Assembly (NCBI RefSeq): GCF_042646125.1
Contig: NZ_JBHRSW010000005.1
Span: forward strand, 62,001-126,000
Length of the DNA stretch: 64,000 nt
Reading direction: 5' to 3'
Source: Glaciecola flavus
GTDB lineage: Bacteria > Pseudomonadota > Gammaproteobacteria > Enterobacterales > Alteromonadaceae
The notes beneath the pieces were generated by a model. The model saw nothing but the letters and a program-made list of their open reading frames with translations. It made no database searches and had not been told where the DNA came from. This document shows, piece after piece, positions 43,815-53,024 of this stretch (its first letter is position 1; each line of letters opens with the position of its first letter). The position numbers and the translations under genes were made by a program.

Positions 43815-44447
43815 TTATATAGAAACGGCTTCTTTAGCTAACTTAGTAATGACATCCCATTGTTTGTTTTCAATCGCGTCATTAGGTGCAAGCCATGAAC
43901 CACCGCAGCATTTTACGTTGCTCAAGGCCAAATAGTCTTTGTAATTGCTAGGGCTAATACCGCCAGTTGGACAAAAAACAGTATTAGGGAAAGGTCCACC
44001 GATTGATTTAAGTGCTTTTACCCCGCCAGCTGCTTCCGCAGGGAAAAACTTAAGATGATCATATCCTGCATCATTTGCACGCATCAAATCAGAAATATTT
44101 GATACGCCTGGGATCAAAGGAATACTGCCTGCTTTACCTGCTGCAAGTAAATCTGCGGTAAGGCCTGGGCTAATAGCAAATTTGGCACCCGCATCGGTGA
44201 CAGCTTTAAGTTGATCGCGGTTAGTCACTGTACCCGCTCCAATATAGGCTTCGGGCAATTCTTTTGCGATAAGCGAAATGATGTCCATTGCCGCCTTTGT
44301 GCGCAGTGTGACTTCAAGCACATTCACACCACCTTTCATCAGGCTTTCTGCAATCGGCAAGGCATCTTCTACTTTATCAATCACCAATACTGGGACCACA
44401 GGGCCTTGACTAAAAATTTCTGCTGAACTGTGCTTCCAGTTATCCAT
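43815..44447 (-). CDS. eda: 2-keto-3-deoxy-6-phosphogluconate (KDPG) aldolase
   Basis: A 210-residue class I aldolase with VLEVTLRT near Glu45, AYIGAGTVTN, and the Schiff-base Lys133 in HLKFFPAEAAGG, the same number as in E. coli Eda. It splits KDPG into pyruvate and G3P, the final Entner-Doudoroff step. It overlaps glk by 8 bases and is last in the zwf-pgl-edd-glk-eda operon. Its substrate KDPG is also the known inducer that releases HexR from DNA. Confidence 0.97.
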   Translation of the reverse strand: MDNWKHSSAEIFSQGPVVPVLVIDKVEDALPIAESLMKGGVNVLEVTLRTKAAMDIISLIAKELPEAYIGAGTVTNRDQLKAVTDAGAKFAISPGLTADLLAAGKAGSIPLIPGVSNISDLMRANDAGYDHLKFFPAEAAGGVKALKSIGGPFPNTVFCPTGGISPSNYKDYLALSNVKCCGGSWLAPNDAIENKQWDVITKLAKEAVSI

Positions 44448-45417
44448 TGTCTACTCTTCTCTCTAAATGTTGTTGTAAATACGCTAATGTACCTAACAAG
44501 CCATGGTCAGGTTCATTAATTAAAAATGTGGGTATCGGCTTCACATAGTTTGCAAAATTGCCTTTGCTTTCAAATGCTTTTCTGAAGTCGCTTTGCAAAA
44601 AAAACTCTGTAATTTTCGAGGTTATGCCACCACCGATGTACACACCACCAGTAGTGCAAAGGTTTAAGGCCATATTTCCCGCAAAACTCCCCATTGCACG
44701 ACAATAAAACATCACAGCTTGATAAGCCGTATCATCATTCCTTGCAACGCCAACTTGCGTGACTTGATGCGGTTCAGTGTACAGGGATTTTGTTCCTTGC
44801 TGCTCAGACAAGGCTGAATAAATATTAACAATGCCTCGTCCAGACAACACGTCTTCTGCTGATGCACGCCCATACTTATTCTGTAAATAGCGCCACACAA
44901 TCACACCTTGCTCATCTATTGGTGCAAAATCAACGTGACCACCCTCGCCATCAAGTGTTTTCCAGCCTGTAGACGTCCAAGTAATATGTTCGACACCTAA
45001 ACCAGTACCAGGTCCAAAAACACCAATATTACCTTTTTCAACCGGCTCACCACCACCCACTTTTATTAATTGCTGCTCTGATAAATGGGGGAGTGAAAAA
45101 GCAATGGCGGTGTAATCATTAATAACAAATAGCTTTTTAAGCCGTAGCTCTTTTTGCAAGGTTGATTTTGAAAATGACCAACTGTGGTTGGTCATTGTCA
45201 CAATATCTTTATCGACAGGACATGCAATGGCAATGCAACCGGCATAAAAATACTCAATACCCACTTCACGTTGAAAGTGCTTAATCGCATCATCTATACT
45301 ATGAAAATCAGCACAAAGGTATTTCTCAATTCTAACAATCTGCTTATTTTCAACGACTGCTAAGCGTATGTTGGTTCCGCCTACATCCGCAATAAACTGT
45401 AAATCACCGCTTTGCAT
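44440..45417 (-). CDS. glk: Glucokinase (ROK-unrelated, Glk type)
   Basis: The 325-residue kinase has the bacterial Glk phosphate-binding motif FIADVGGTNIRLAVV, the catalytic-region LFVINDYTAIAFSLP, and GVFGPGTGLGVEH. It phosphorylates glucose to G6P using ATP. Located between edd and eda, it gives the operon its own entry point for free glucose from import or from glycogen/maltodextrin breakdown by the neighbouring operon. The ATG at 45417 lies 12 bases after the edd stop. Confidence 0.95.
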   Translation of the reverse strand: MQSGDLQFIADVGGTNIRLAVVENKQIVRIEKYLCADFHSIDDAIKHFQREVGIEYFYAGCIAIACPVDKDIVTMTNHSWSFSKSTLQKELRLKKLFVINDYTAIAFSLPHLSEQQLIKVGGGEPVEKGNIGVFGPGTGLGVEHITWTSTGWKTLDGEGGHVDFAPIDEQGVIVWRYLQNKYGRASAEDVLSGRGIVNIYSALSEQQGTKSLYTEPHQVTQVGVARNDDTAYQAVMFYCRAMGSFAGNMALNLCTTGGVYIGGGITSKITEFFLQSDFRKAFESKGNFANYVKPIPTFLINEPDHGLLGTLAYLQQHLERRVDNG

Positions 45418-45429
45418 CGCAATGAACCT

Positions 45430-47247
45430 CTACTGCCCAACAAACAAAGAGCAGGCTCCTTGTTCGGCACCCGTAAGTGTTGAACGCATACCGGCAAACA
45501 ACTCTCGTCCCATGCCTTCGTGGCTAGAGGACAAATCGACTGTGGCTGCTTGCCTTGCCGCGAGCTCTTGCTCACTTACATGTAAAGTGATGCTGTTGGT
45601 GGCTGTATCAATCTCAATCATGTCACCATTTTGCACTTTAGCGATTAACCCACCTTTATAGGCTTCTGGAGTTAGATGAATCGCCGCAGGTACTTTACCC
45701 GATGCGCCCGACATACGACCATCCGTCACTAAGGCAACTTTATAGCCCTTGTCTTGAAGTACACCCAGTGGAGGAGTTAGTCGATGTAATTCGGGCATTC
45801 CAATCGCTGCTGGACCTTGGAATCGAACCACCACCACACAATCTTTATTTAAGGCGCCGGACTGAAACGCTTCATCTAGCGCATACTGGTCATCAAATAC
45901 AACTGCTGGCGCTTTAATATGACACTCGGGTTCACGCAATGCTGAGGTTTTAATAACAGAACGCCCCAAATTACCTTTTAACACTGATAAACCGCCATCT
46001 GGTTTAAACGGCGTGTCAACAGAAGCTAACACTTCAGTATCAAAAGAAGTTTGAGGTCCCTCTTCCCAGACCAACTCGCCATCTTTCAACTTTGGCTCTT
46101 TTGTATACTGTTCTAGGCCATCACCACAGATCGTTTTAACATCGTTGTGCAGCAAGCCCGCATCTAACAACTGTTTGAACAACAATGACATACCGCCAGC
46201 TGCTGTGAAATGATTAATATCCGCTGACCCATTTGGATAAATTCTTGTCAACAAAGGTGTTGCACTGGAAATATCAGAAAAATCATCCCAATTTACAATT
46301 AAGCCTGCTGCTCTTGCGACAGCAACCAAATGCATGGTGTGGTTTGTAGAGCCACCGGTTGCGAGCAAGGCAACAATACCGTTGACCATTGCCTTTGCAT
46401 CAACAATGTGTCCAATTGGTGTGTAGTTATCGCCCAAGTCGGTTAAACGAGTGACTTGCCTAGCTGCCGCTCTTGTTAGCTCATCTCGTAAAGGGGTGCC
46501 TGGATTGACAAATGATGAGCCTGGAAGGTGTAAGCCCATGACTTCTACCACTAACTGGTTACTGTTTGCTGTACCATAAAAAGTACAGGTGCCTGCAGAG
46601 TGGTAAGATTGTGATTCCGCTTCTAGTAAGGCATCTCGCCCTACTTTGCCTTCAGCAAATTGCTGTCTAACTCGTGCTTTTTCTTTGTTGGGTAACCCAG
46701 AAGGCATCGGGCCTGCAGGGACAAACACCGTTGGTAAGTGACCAAAGCTCAACCCACCAAGTAAAAGACCAGGTACAATCTTGTCGCAAATGCCCAGCAT
46801 CAGCGCGCCATCAAACATATTGTGGCTCAAGCCAACCGCTGCCCCCATTGCGATATTGTCGCGGCTCATTAAAGACAGCTCCATACCCGCATTGCCTTGG
46901 GTCACACCATCACACATGGCGGGGACACCGCCAGCAAACTGGGCAACACTACCTACACTTGAAATAGCGTCTTTTAATATCTGTGGGTAAGTCTCGTATG
47001 GTTGATGCGCACTAAGCATATCATTGTAAGAGGAGACGATAGCAATGTTTGACTTAATCATGCTACGCAAATCCGCTTTATCTTCCTTACCACAAGCGGC
47101 AAAACCATGAGCTAAATTACCACATGACAGAGCGCCACGATGTGGTCCTTCTCTTCTGGCTTTTTCAATTTTTGCTAAATAGGCAGCGCGAGTATCTTTA
47201 CTACGCTCAATAATACGTTCTGTTACTTCTTGGATAATAGAATTCAT
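45430..47247 (-). CDS. edd: Phosphogluconate dehydratase
   Basis: A 605-residue IlvD/Edd family protein with GNLAHGFAACG, IAIVSSYNDMLSAHQPYETYP, PAMCDGVTQGNAGMELS and VTDGRMSGASGKVPAAIHLTPEA. The cysteines in these blocks hold the Fe-S cluster. It dehydrates 6-phosphogluconate to KDPG. It begins one base after the pgl stop. Its length and motifs match Edd rather than the dihydroxy-acid dehydratase IlvD, and the operon confirms this. Confidence 0.97.
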   Translation of the reverse strand: MNSIIQEVTERIIERSKDTRAAYLAKIEKARREGPHRGALSCGNLAHGFAACGKEDKADLRSMIKSNIAIVSSYNDMLSAHQPYETYPQILKDAISSVGSVAQFAGGVPAMCDGVTQGNAGMELSLMSRDNIAMGAAVGLSHNMFDGALMLGICDKIVPGLLLGGLSFGHLPTVFVPAGPMPSGLPNKEKARVRQQFAEGKVGRDALLEAESQSYHSAGTCTFYGTANSNQLVVEVMGLHLPGSSFVNPGTPLRDELTRAAARQVTRLTDLGDNYTPIGHIVDAKAMVNGIVALLATGGSTNHTMHLVAVARAAGLIVNWDDFSDISSATPLLTRIYPNGSADINHFTAAGGMSLLFKQLLDAGLLHNDVKTICGDGLEQYTKEPKLKDGELVWEEGPQTSFDTEVLASVDTPFKPDGGLSVLKGNLGRSVIKTSALREPECHIKAPAVVFDDQYALDEAFQSGALNKDCVVVVRFQGPAAIGMPELHRLTPPLGVLQDKGYKVALVTDGRMSGASGKVPAAIHLTPEAYKGGLIAKVQNGDMIEIDTATNSITLHVSEQELAARQAATVDLSSSHEGMGRELFAGMRSTLTGAEQGACSLFVGQ

Positions 47248-47248
47248 T

Positions 47249-47941
47249 TTAAGGTGCCCACATTAATTGTAGTTCAGCATTGTCTGCTACCGCTTTTATC
47301 GGCCTTTCTAGCGCGGTGTGCTGTTGCAATGATTCATCTAAAACAGCTTTTTTGTCATCGCTAGTAATATGCAAGTAGATGTTTGTCGCACTCGCGATAC
47401 TTGCCAATGTTAATGACATACGTTGATGAGGCGCGGTAGTAGGTTGCGTGGCAATAACGGACGATTCATTGTCTAATCGAAGCCCCTCTGCCAATTCGCT
47501 ACTGCAAGGGAACAAAGACGCAGTATGACCGTCGCCGCCCATGCCTAAAATGACGACATCTATTGGTAAACGAACTTTAACCTTTTCATCGATATCTTTA
47601 ACTGCCGCCTCGGCCGTCGCGGCATCTGTTTTGATAGATAGATACTGGGCTTTTGCCGCTTGATTTTGCAGTAAGTTTTGCTTAACCAAGGTTTGATTGC
47701 TTGCATCGTTGTCATCGCTGACCCAGCGCTCATCAACTAGTAAAACCGTGACTTTTTCCCAATCTATATCAGCTCTGTTCGACAATAGCTGAAACAAGGG
47801 CTTTGGCGTAGAACCTCCACTCACTGCTAAACTGGCCTCACCTTTTTGTGAAATGGCTGTGTTTAGGTTATCTGCTATTTTATTGGCAAAGCTTTCGTTT
47901 AGGGCTTCTCTGTTCGCGAACACGTTCTCGATTAAGGCCAT
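47249..47941 (-). CDS. pgl: 6-phosphogluconolactonase (DevB/SOL type)
   Basis: A 230-residue protein with the NagB-like motifs SLAVSGGSTPKPLFQLL, VLLVDERWVSDD and VDVVILGMGGDGHTASLFP-type sequence. It opens the lactone made by Zwf to give 6-phosphogluconate. The ATG shares one base with the zwf stop (TAATG), so translation is coupled. It belongs to the SOL/DevB family and not to the YbhE beta-propeller type used by E. coli. Confidence 0.95.
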   Translation of the reverse strand: MALIENVFANREALNESFANKIADNLNTAISQKGEASLAVSGGSTPKPLFQLLSNRADIDWEKVTVLLVDERWVSDDNDASNQTLVKQNLLQNQAAKAQYLSIKTDAATAEAAVKDIDEKVKVRLPIDVVILGMGGDGHTASLFPCSSELAEGLRLDNESSVIATQPTTAPHQRMSLTLASIASATNIYLHITSDDKKAVLDESLQQHTALERPIKAVADNAELQLMWAP

Positions 47942-49437
47942 TATTTTTTCTTCCTGCTTAACTTACTCTCGTACCAAGATCTGTCATGTCTTGCCAGCAA
48001 ACCGATGGAAGACACGGGCCCCCATGTGCCCGCTTGATAAGGTTCAGGACCTTCAGAACAAGTTTTCCAAGCTTCGAGAATAGAGTCCACATATTTCCAA
48101 GCATGCTCTACTTCATCTCTACGCACAAACAGAGCTTGATTACCGAGCATCACTTCTAAGAGTAACTTCTCGTAAGCGTCAGCAATACGCAAATCAGCAA
48201 ACTCTTCAGAAAAACTTAAATCTAGTTGCGACTTTTGTAAGCTCATGCTGCCTGAACTTGTGAGGCCAGGCACTTTGTTCATGACGGTAATTTGTACACC
48301 TTCATCCGGTTGTAATCGGATCACGACTTTATTTGGCGGTAAAGATGTAAAACTATCACCAAATAAGTTATGCGGTTGACGCTTAAAATAAATGACAACT
48401 TCACTGACCTTATTTGGTAAACGTTTACCTGTGCGCAAATAGAAAGGCACGCCTGCCCAACGCCAATTGTCAATTTCGGCTTTTATCGCAACAAAGGTTT
48501 CAGTTTTACTTTTTTGATTAGCATCTGGCTCTTCCAAATACCCCGGTACTTCTTTTCCAGCAACAAAGCCACCGGTATACTGACCACGAACGGTATTTTC
48601 ATTAATATTTGATGCGTTGATTGGGCGCAGCGCCTTTAAGACTTTAACTTTTTCGTCTCGGATATTGCTTGCCGCTAGTGTAGAAGGAGGCTCCATCGCC
48701 ACTAAAGACAATATTTGCAATAAGTGATTTTGAACCATATCCCGCATCTGTCCAGCGTCGTCAAAGTATCCCCAACGCCCCTCTATACCGACAGATTCAG
48801 CCACCGTAATTTGGACATGATCGATACAGTTGTGATCCCAGTTTGTTGCAAATATCGAGTTAGCAAACCTCAAGGCAATCAGGTTTAAAACAGTTTCCTT
48901 ACCCAAATAGTGGTCAATGCGATAGATTTGACGCTCTTCAAAGAACTCAGCGACCTGATCATTAATAACGCGAGATGACTCAAGATCGTGACCAATTGGC
49001 TTTTCCAACACGACCCGGACACTGTCATCAATTAATTCAGCAGCGTTCATGCCACGGCAGATATCACCGAATATCGAAGGCGGCGTAGCAAAATAACAAA
49101 CCATCACACGCTCAGGGTCTACATGCTCAGACAACTTGCCATAGTCGTCGTGGCTACGCATATCAACCTGTGCATAATCCAATCTTGCCTCAAACTTTGC
49201 CCACGTGTCTTCACAAATTGCTTCACCGGCAAACTTTAGAAAGTTTTCTTTTACTAAAGCTGCATATGATTCAGGTGTATGCTCTTGACGTGCAACGCCG
49301 ATAACTTTGGTGCCATCATGAAGTAAACCGGCTTTTTCGAGTTGATATAAAGAAGGAAGGAGCTTGCGTCTTGCTAGGTCACCGTTGGTACCGAACAAAA
49401 CAAAATCAATAGGTTCGTAATTGGTATCAGACGACAT
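47941..49437 (-). CDS. zwf: Glucose-6-phosphate 1-dehydrogenase
   Basis: The 498-residue enzyme has the NADP site DFVLFGTNGDLARRKLLPSL, the substrate motif YRIDHYLGKETVLN with its catalytic His-Lys region, and the typical length. It oxidises G6P to 6-phosphogluconolactone, producing NADPH. It is first in the operon zwf-pgl-edd-glk-eda and divergent from hexR, as in many Gammaproteobacteria. A HexR-like palindrome lies 62 bases upstream of its start. Confidence 0.98.
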   Translation of the reverse strand: MSSDTNYEPIDFVLFGTNGDLARRKLLPSLYQLEKAGLLHDGTKVIGVARQEHTPESYAALVKENFLKFAGEAICEDTWAKFEARLDYAQVDMRSHDDYGKLSEHVDPERVMVCYFATPPSIFGDICRGMNAAELIDDSVRVVLEKPIGHDLESSRVINDQVAEFFEERQIYRIDHYLGKETVLNLIALRFANSIFATNWDHNCIDHVQITVAESVGIEGRWGYFDDAGQMRDMVQNHLLQILSLVAMEPPSTLAASNIRDEKVKVLKALRPINASNINENTVRGQYTGGFVAGKEVPGYLEEPDANQKSKTETFVAIKAEIDNWRWAGVPFYLRTGKRLPNKVSEVVIYFKRQPHNLFGDSFTSLPPNKVVIRLQPDEGVQITVMNKVPGLTSSGSMSLQKSQLDLSFSEEFADLRIADAYEKLLLEVMLGNQALFVRRDEVEHAWKYVDSILEAWKTCSEGPEPYQAGTWGPVSSIGLLARHDRSWYESKLSRKKK

Positions 49438-49796
49438 GTGCTGTGCCTCTTAATAAAGATTTTTGGTCTGCGTTGTTTGCGCGCTAGTAAACTATAAATG
49501 TAGTAAAATTACAAATATTTCGTTACTTATGAATAACAATTAAGCACATTAAGCGACAGAAAAATCGATTAAATTGCTAGTGAAAACTATTCGTTAAAGT
49601 CGCTAAACATTTGATTTATGGTTATTTAGAAATGTCCACGGTATACCAATACACGCTGTAACATCACTTATGAAAATTACTTTCAGTCTTGAAATATTTT
49701 TGTTAAAAAGTTACAACTTGTGTCATACTAACGCTGTATAGCGACAATATTGTTACAAATCGATCAAAATAACAACCGACTTGCAGTGTTTGATAC
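49438..49796. other. Divergent zwf-hexR control region
   Basis: No protein gene is supported in these 359 bases. It holds the HexR-like site in front of zwf (49499-49513), a much weaker similar sequence at 49701-49715 nearer hexR, and AT-rich promoter-like sequence in both directions. The length leaves room for separate regulators on each side. Confidence 0.5.
49499..49513. promoter_or_regulatory. HexR-like operator of the zwf operon
   Basis: TGTAGT-AAA-ATTACA differs at one position from the perfect palindrome at gap. It sits 62 bases upstream of the zwf start. A HexR dimer bound here would repress the Entner-Doudoroff operon until KDPG accumulates. Confidence 0.72.
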
Positions 49797-50651
49797 ATGA
49801 ATATACTTGAAAAAATTTCTCTTGACATGGAAGAGTTCAGCAAATCTGAGAAAAAGGTCGCTGAAGTTATTTTAGCCAACCCACAAGCCGCTATTCATTC
49901 AAGTATTGCCGCGCTCGCCAAAACATCAAATGTAAGTGAACCTACTGTCAATCGATTTTGTCGGCGCCTTGACACAAAAGGCTACCCAGATTTCAAGTTA
50001 CACTTAGCTCAAAGCCTTGCAAACGGCACTCCTTATGTCAATCGACATGTTGATGAGTTTGATAGCCCGTCTGAGTACACAAACAAAATTTTCGAATCGA
50101 CCATGGCAGCGCTCGAAGTAGCAAGGCAATCCGTGGACATCGCCATGGTAAACAGAGTAGTTGATTTGCTTACCCAGGCAAAAAAGATTTCATTTTTTGG
50201 CTTGGGCGCGTCGGCGTCTGTTTGTGACGACGCCGTTAATAAATTTTTCCGTTTTAATGTGCCGGTCATCCATTTTGACGATATACTTATGCAACGCATG
50301 AGTTGTATGAATTGTGCCGAGGGTGACGTCGTCATTTTTATTTCACATACGGGACGAACAAAAAGCTTGGTTGATGTCGCTAATATTGCAAGAGAAAATG
50401 ACGCAACCGTAGTAGGTATTACATCGGAGGGTACGCCTTTGTCAAAAGCCTGTAACTATGTGCTGTCATTATCTGTACCGGAAGATACAGATTTATACAT
50501 GCCAATGGCGTCGCGTATTGCTCAACTCACCTTAATTGATGTGTTGGCAACCGGCTTTACGCTTCGCAGAGGCAATAAATTCAGAGAAAACCTTAAACGT
50601 GTGAAAGACACCTTAAGGGGATCTCGTTATAACAGACAAGAAAACACTTAA
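49797..50651 (+). CDS. hexR: HexR, RpiR family regulator of glucose catabolism
   Basis: A 284-residue RpiR-type protein. The N-terminal helix-turn-helix is at about 1-77 (SIAALAKTSNVSEPTVNRFCRRL), and the C-terminal SIS sugar-phosphate domain is at about 125-260 (KISFFGLGASASVCDDAVNK, VIFISHTGRTKSLVD). By family and position, divergent from zwf and in front of pykA, it is HexR, which binds KDPG and represses central carbon genes. Matching palindromes occur in front of gap and zwf in this window. pykA follows after 24 bases. Confidence 0.95.
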   Translation: MNILEKISLDMEEFSKSEKKVAEVILANPQAAIHSSIAALAKTSNVSEPTVNRFCRRLDTKGYPDFKLHLAQSLANGTPYVNRHVDEFDSPSEYTNKIFESTMAALEVARQSVDIAMVNRVVDLLTQAKKISFFGLGASASVCDDAVNKFFRFNVPVIHFDDILMQRMSCMNCAEGDVVIFISHTGRTKSLVDVANIARENDATVVGITSEGTPLSKACNYVLSLSVPEDTDLYMPMASRIAQLTLIDVLATGFTLRRGNKFRENLKRVKDTLRGSRYNRQENT

Positions 50652-50675
50652 CAAACCACAACATCGAGACATAAT

Positions 50676-52112
50676 ATGACCCGTCGCACTAAAATACTTG
50701 CCACTCTTGGCCCTGCAACTGATACCAGTGAAATGATCGAAGCTATCATTGCTGCCGGTGCCAATGTTGTACGTATGAACTTTTCTCATGGACAACCAGA
50801 AGATCATATTGAGCGCGCCAAACGCGTGCGTGCAGCCGCAAAAAAACTGAATAAATATGTCGGCATACTAGGTGATTTACAGGGTCCAAAAATTCGCGTT
50901 TCACGATTTAAAAACGGCGCCATTCAGTTGGCAGTTGGTCAAAACTTTGTTCTCGACGCCGAATTAGGTAAAGAGGACGGCGACGACAATGCCGTCGGTA
51001 TCGATTACAAAGCACTTCCTGACGACGTAAAAAGTGGTGATATTCTTTTATTGGATGATGGTCGCATTCAGTTACGCGTACTTTACGTAGAAGGACGTAA
51101 AGTGTTCACAGAAGTCACCGTGGGTGGAAAGTTAAGCAATAATAAAGGTATTAACCGTCAAGGTGGCGGCTTATCCGCAGAAGCCTTGACCGAAAAAGAT
51201 AAGCAAGACATTCATACAGCCGCGGCAATGGGCGTGGATTACTTAGCTGTGTCTTTCCCACGTTCAGGTGCTGACTTAGACTATGCACGTGAGTTAGCTG
51301 TTGCAGCAGGTTGTAACGCTAAGATTTGTGCAAAAGTAGAAAGAGCAGAAACTGTTGCCAGTGACGAAGCTATTGACGATATCATCCGTGCCTCTGATGC
51401 TGTAATGGTCGCACGGGGTGACTTGGGTGTTGAAATAGGTGATGCAGAGCTAGTCGGTGTACAGAAAAAATTGATCAAACGTTCTCGCCAATTGAATCGT
51501 GTAGTCATCACTGCTACCCAAATGATGGAATCGATGATAGAAAGCCCAATGCCAACACGCGCAGAAGTAATGGACGTTGCAAATGCTGTGCTGGACGGAA
51601 CTGATGCCGTTATGCTCTCTGCAGAAACAGCCGCGGGTTCATTCCCTGTAGAAACGGTGCAAGCGATGGCGCGCGTGTGTGAAGGTGCAGAAAGTCATCC
51701 AAGCGTTAAAATTAGCAAGCATCGCGTAGATGGCGAGTTTTCAGATGTCAGTGAGACAGTTGCGATGTCGGCCGTTTACGCTGCTAATCACCTTAACGGG
51801 GTAAAAGCCATTGTTGGTCTGACAGAAAGCGGGAACACGCCAAAACTCATGTCACGGATCACTACCTCCCTACCGATATTTGCCCTATCCCGTCATGAGG
51901 ATACACTCAACTTAATGGCCTTATATCGGGGTGTTAAACCTATGTATTTCGACTCTACAACTTGCCCTCCTGGCGGTGTAACTAAAGAGGTTATGCTTAA
52001 ACTAAAAGAATCAGGTGCACTAAAAGAGGGCGAAAAATTCATCCTCACCTATGGTGATACGATGGAACAAGTTGGGGCAACCAATGTATTTAAGGTAGTG
52101 GCAGTTTCTTAA
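50676..52112 (+). CDS. pykA: Pyruvate kinase II
   Basis: The 478-residue enzyme has RTKILATLGPATDT, ANVVRMNFSHGQPEDH, CAKVERAETV and the signature MVARGDLGVEIG with its catalytic region, then MMESMIESPMPTRAEVMDVANAV. It makes pyruvate and ATP from phosphoenolpyruvate. Linkage to hexR and zwf identifies it as the pykA type. It is probably co-transcribed with hexR. A strong terminator follows at 52154. Confidence 0.97.
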   Translation: MTRRTKILATLGPATDTSEMIEAIIAAGANVVRMNFSHGQPEDHIERAKRVRAAAKKLNKYVGILGDLQGPKIRVSRFKNGAIQLAVGQNFVLDAELGKEDGDDNAVGIDYKALPDDVKSGDILLLDDGRIQLRVLYVEGRKVFTEVTVGGKLSNNKGINRQGGGLSAEALTEKDKQDIHTAAAMGVDYLAVSFPRSGADLDYARELAVAAGCNAKICAKVERAETVASDEAIDDIIRASDAVMVARGDLGVEIGDAELVGVQKKLIKRSRQLNRVVITATQMMESMIESPMPTRAEVMDVANAVLDGTDAVMLSAETAAGSFPVETVQAMARVCEGAESHPSVKISKHRVDGEFSDVSETVAMSAVYAANHLNGVKAIVGLTESGNTPKLMSRITTSLPIFALSRHEDTLNLMALYRGVKPMYFDSTTCPPGGVTKEVMLKLKESGALKEGEKFILTYGDTMEQVGATNVFKVVAVS

Positions 52113-52153
52113 CACGACTACCTCAAAGCATCGCTCAGTTTTAAACAGCTAAG

Positions 52154-52190
52154 GGCTAAGCTTGATATAAACCAGCTTAGCCTTTTGTTT
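52154..52190 (+). terminator. Rho-independent terminator after pykA
   Basis: GGCTAAGCT (52154-52162) pairs with AGCTTAGCC (52174-52182) over an 11-base loop, followed by TTTTGTTT. It lies 41 bases after the pykA stop. Confidence 0.85.
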
Positions 52191-52203
52191 AAGTACCGAG
52201 TGT

Positions 52204-52230
52204 CTAGGGTCTGTTGACCTTTGGTGTACA
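52204..52230 (+). repeat. Solitary copy of the 41.4-kb element end
   Basis: Bases 52205-52230 are identical over 26 positions to the complement of 41663-41688, the right end of the nested element near gap. No second end is present nearby, so it is an orphan end or relic. It sits between the pykA terminator and the convergent ydjA gene. GGTCTGT and ACAGACC at its edges could form a short stem. Confidence 0.75.
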
Positions 52231-52283
52231 GACCTTAGTTATCCCTTAACCCAAGTCATTCAAATCGTAGCCAACAAGCCCAT

Positions 52284-52835
52284 TCAATCCCAGTATTGTA
52301 CAAATCCATTTTGAGATTTAGCGGGTTTCTGCATTGTTTTCAGGCAGGACGTGCCAAGATATAAAAAGCCCATGATTTCATCCTGCTCAGCGCAGTCGAA
52401 GGCGTTTTTAACGTATTGGTCTTGTGCGTACTTGCCTGTGCGCCAAATTCCTTGAAAACCTTGCGCAACAGCAGCCATTTGCATAGCACTAAGTGCGCAA
52501 GCAGCAGAAGCTATTTGCTCTACTCGAGGCACGCCATCACAGGCCTTGTATTCACAGATCCCTACAATGACCATTGGCGCCCTAAGTGGCAACTGCGGCG
52601 CACGCGTGATAACTTTTTCATCTTCATTGTTTAGCTTAGCTGCTTGTTCAAAAATTTGGCCTAACTTGATCAGTCCTTGTCCCTGACAAACGACAAAACG
52701 CCATGGCGACAAGCATTTATGATCAGGGGCACGTAATCCGGCCTGAATGATATTATTCAAAGCATCACCGCTGGGTGCAGGTGCTTCTAAACGTGGTTGA
52801 GAGCTTCTAGTAAGGAGTAAATCAATGGCTAGCAT
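52284..52835 (-). CDS. ydjA: Nitroreductase family protein, YdjA-like
   Basis: The 183-residue protein has the short YdjA-type FMN nitroreductase pattern: DLLLTRSSQPRLEAPAPSG, AGLRAPDHKCLSPWRFVV and GFQGIWRTGKYAQ. By family it binds FMN and reduces nitro compounds or related acceptors; the natural substrate is unknown. It is divergent from sppA with 189 bases between, an association also found in Enterobacteria (ydjA-sppA). Confidence 0.92.
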   Translation of the reverse strand: MLAIDLLLTRSSQPRLEAPAPSGDALNNIIQAGLRAPDHKCLSPWRFVVCQGQGLIKLGQIFEQAAKLNNEDEKVITRAPQLPLRAPMVIVGICEYKACDGVPRVEQIASAACALSAMQMAAVAQGFQGIWRTGKYAQDQYVKNAFDCAEQDEIMGFLYLGTSCLKTMQKPAKSQNGFVQYWD

Positions 52836-53024
52836 AGTAATCCGAAAATCTGTTTGTTTTTTTATTTAAAACACATAGCAGCTTGTACTTCAGATATGCA
52901 TTGCTAAGTGAATTTGGTAGTTTGCCATTCTACATGAAAAAGACACATTAATTTACAAATTGCAGATGTTGTTTAAAAGCAGACTTGAGTAAACTACGAA
53001 TAAGAAAAACTAAAGGTAGTTTAA

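Noticed and set aside
49701..49715. Second HexR-like sequence near hexR (TGTTAAAAAGTTACA)
   Set aside because: It differs from the palindrome at several key positions and is not symmetric enough to call a site.
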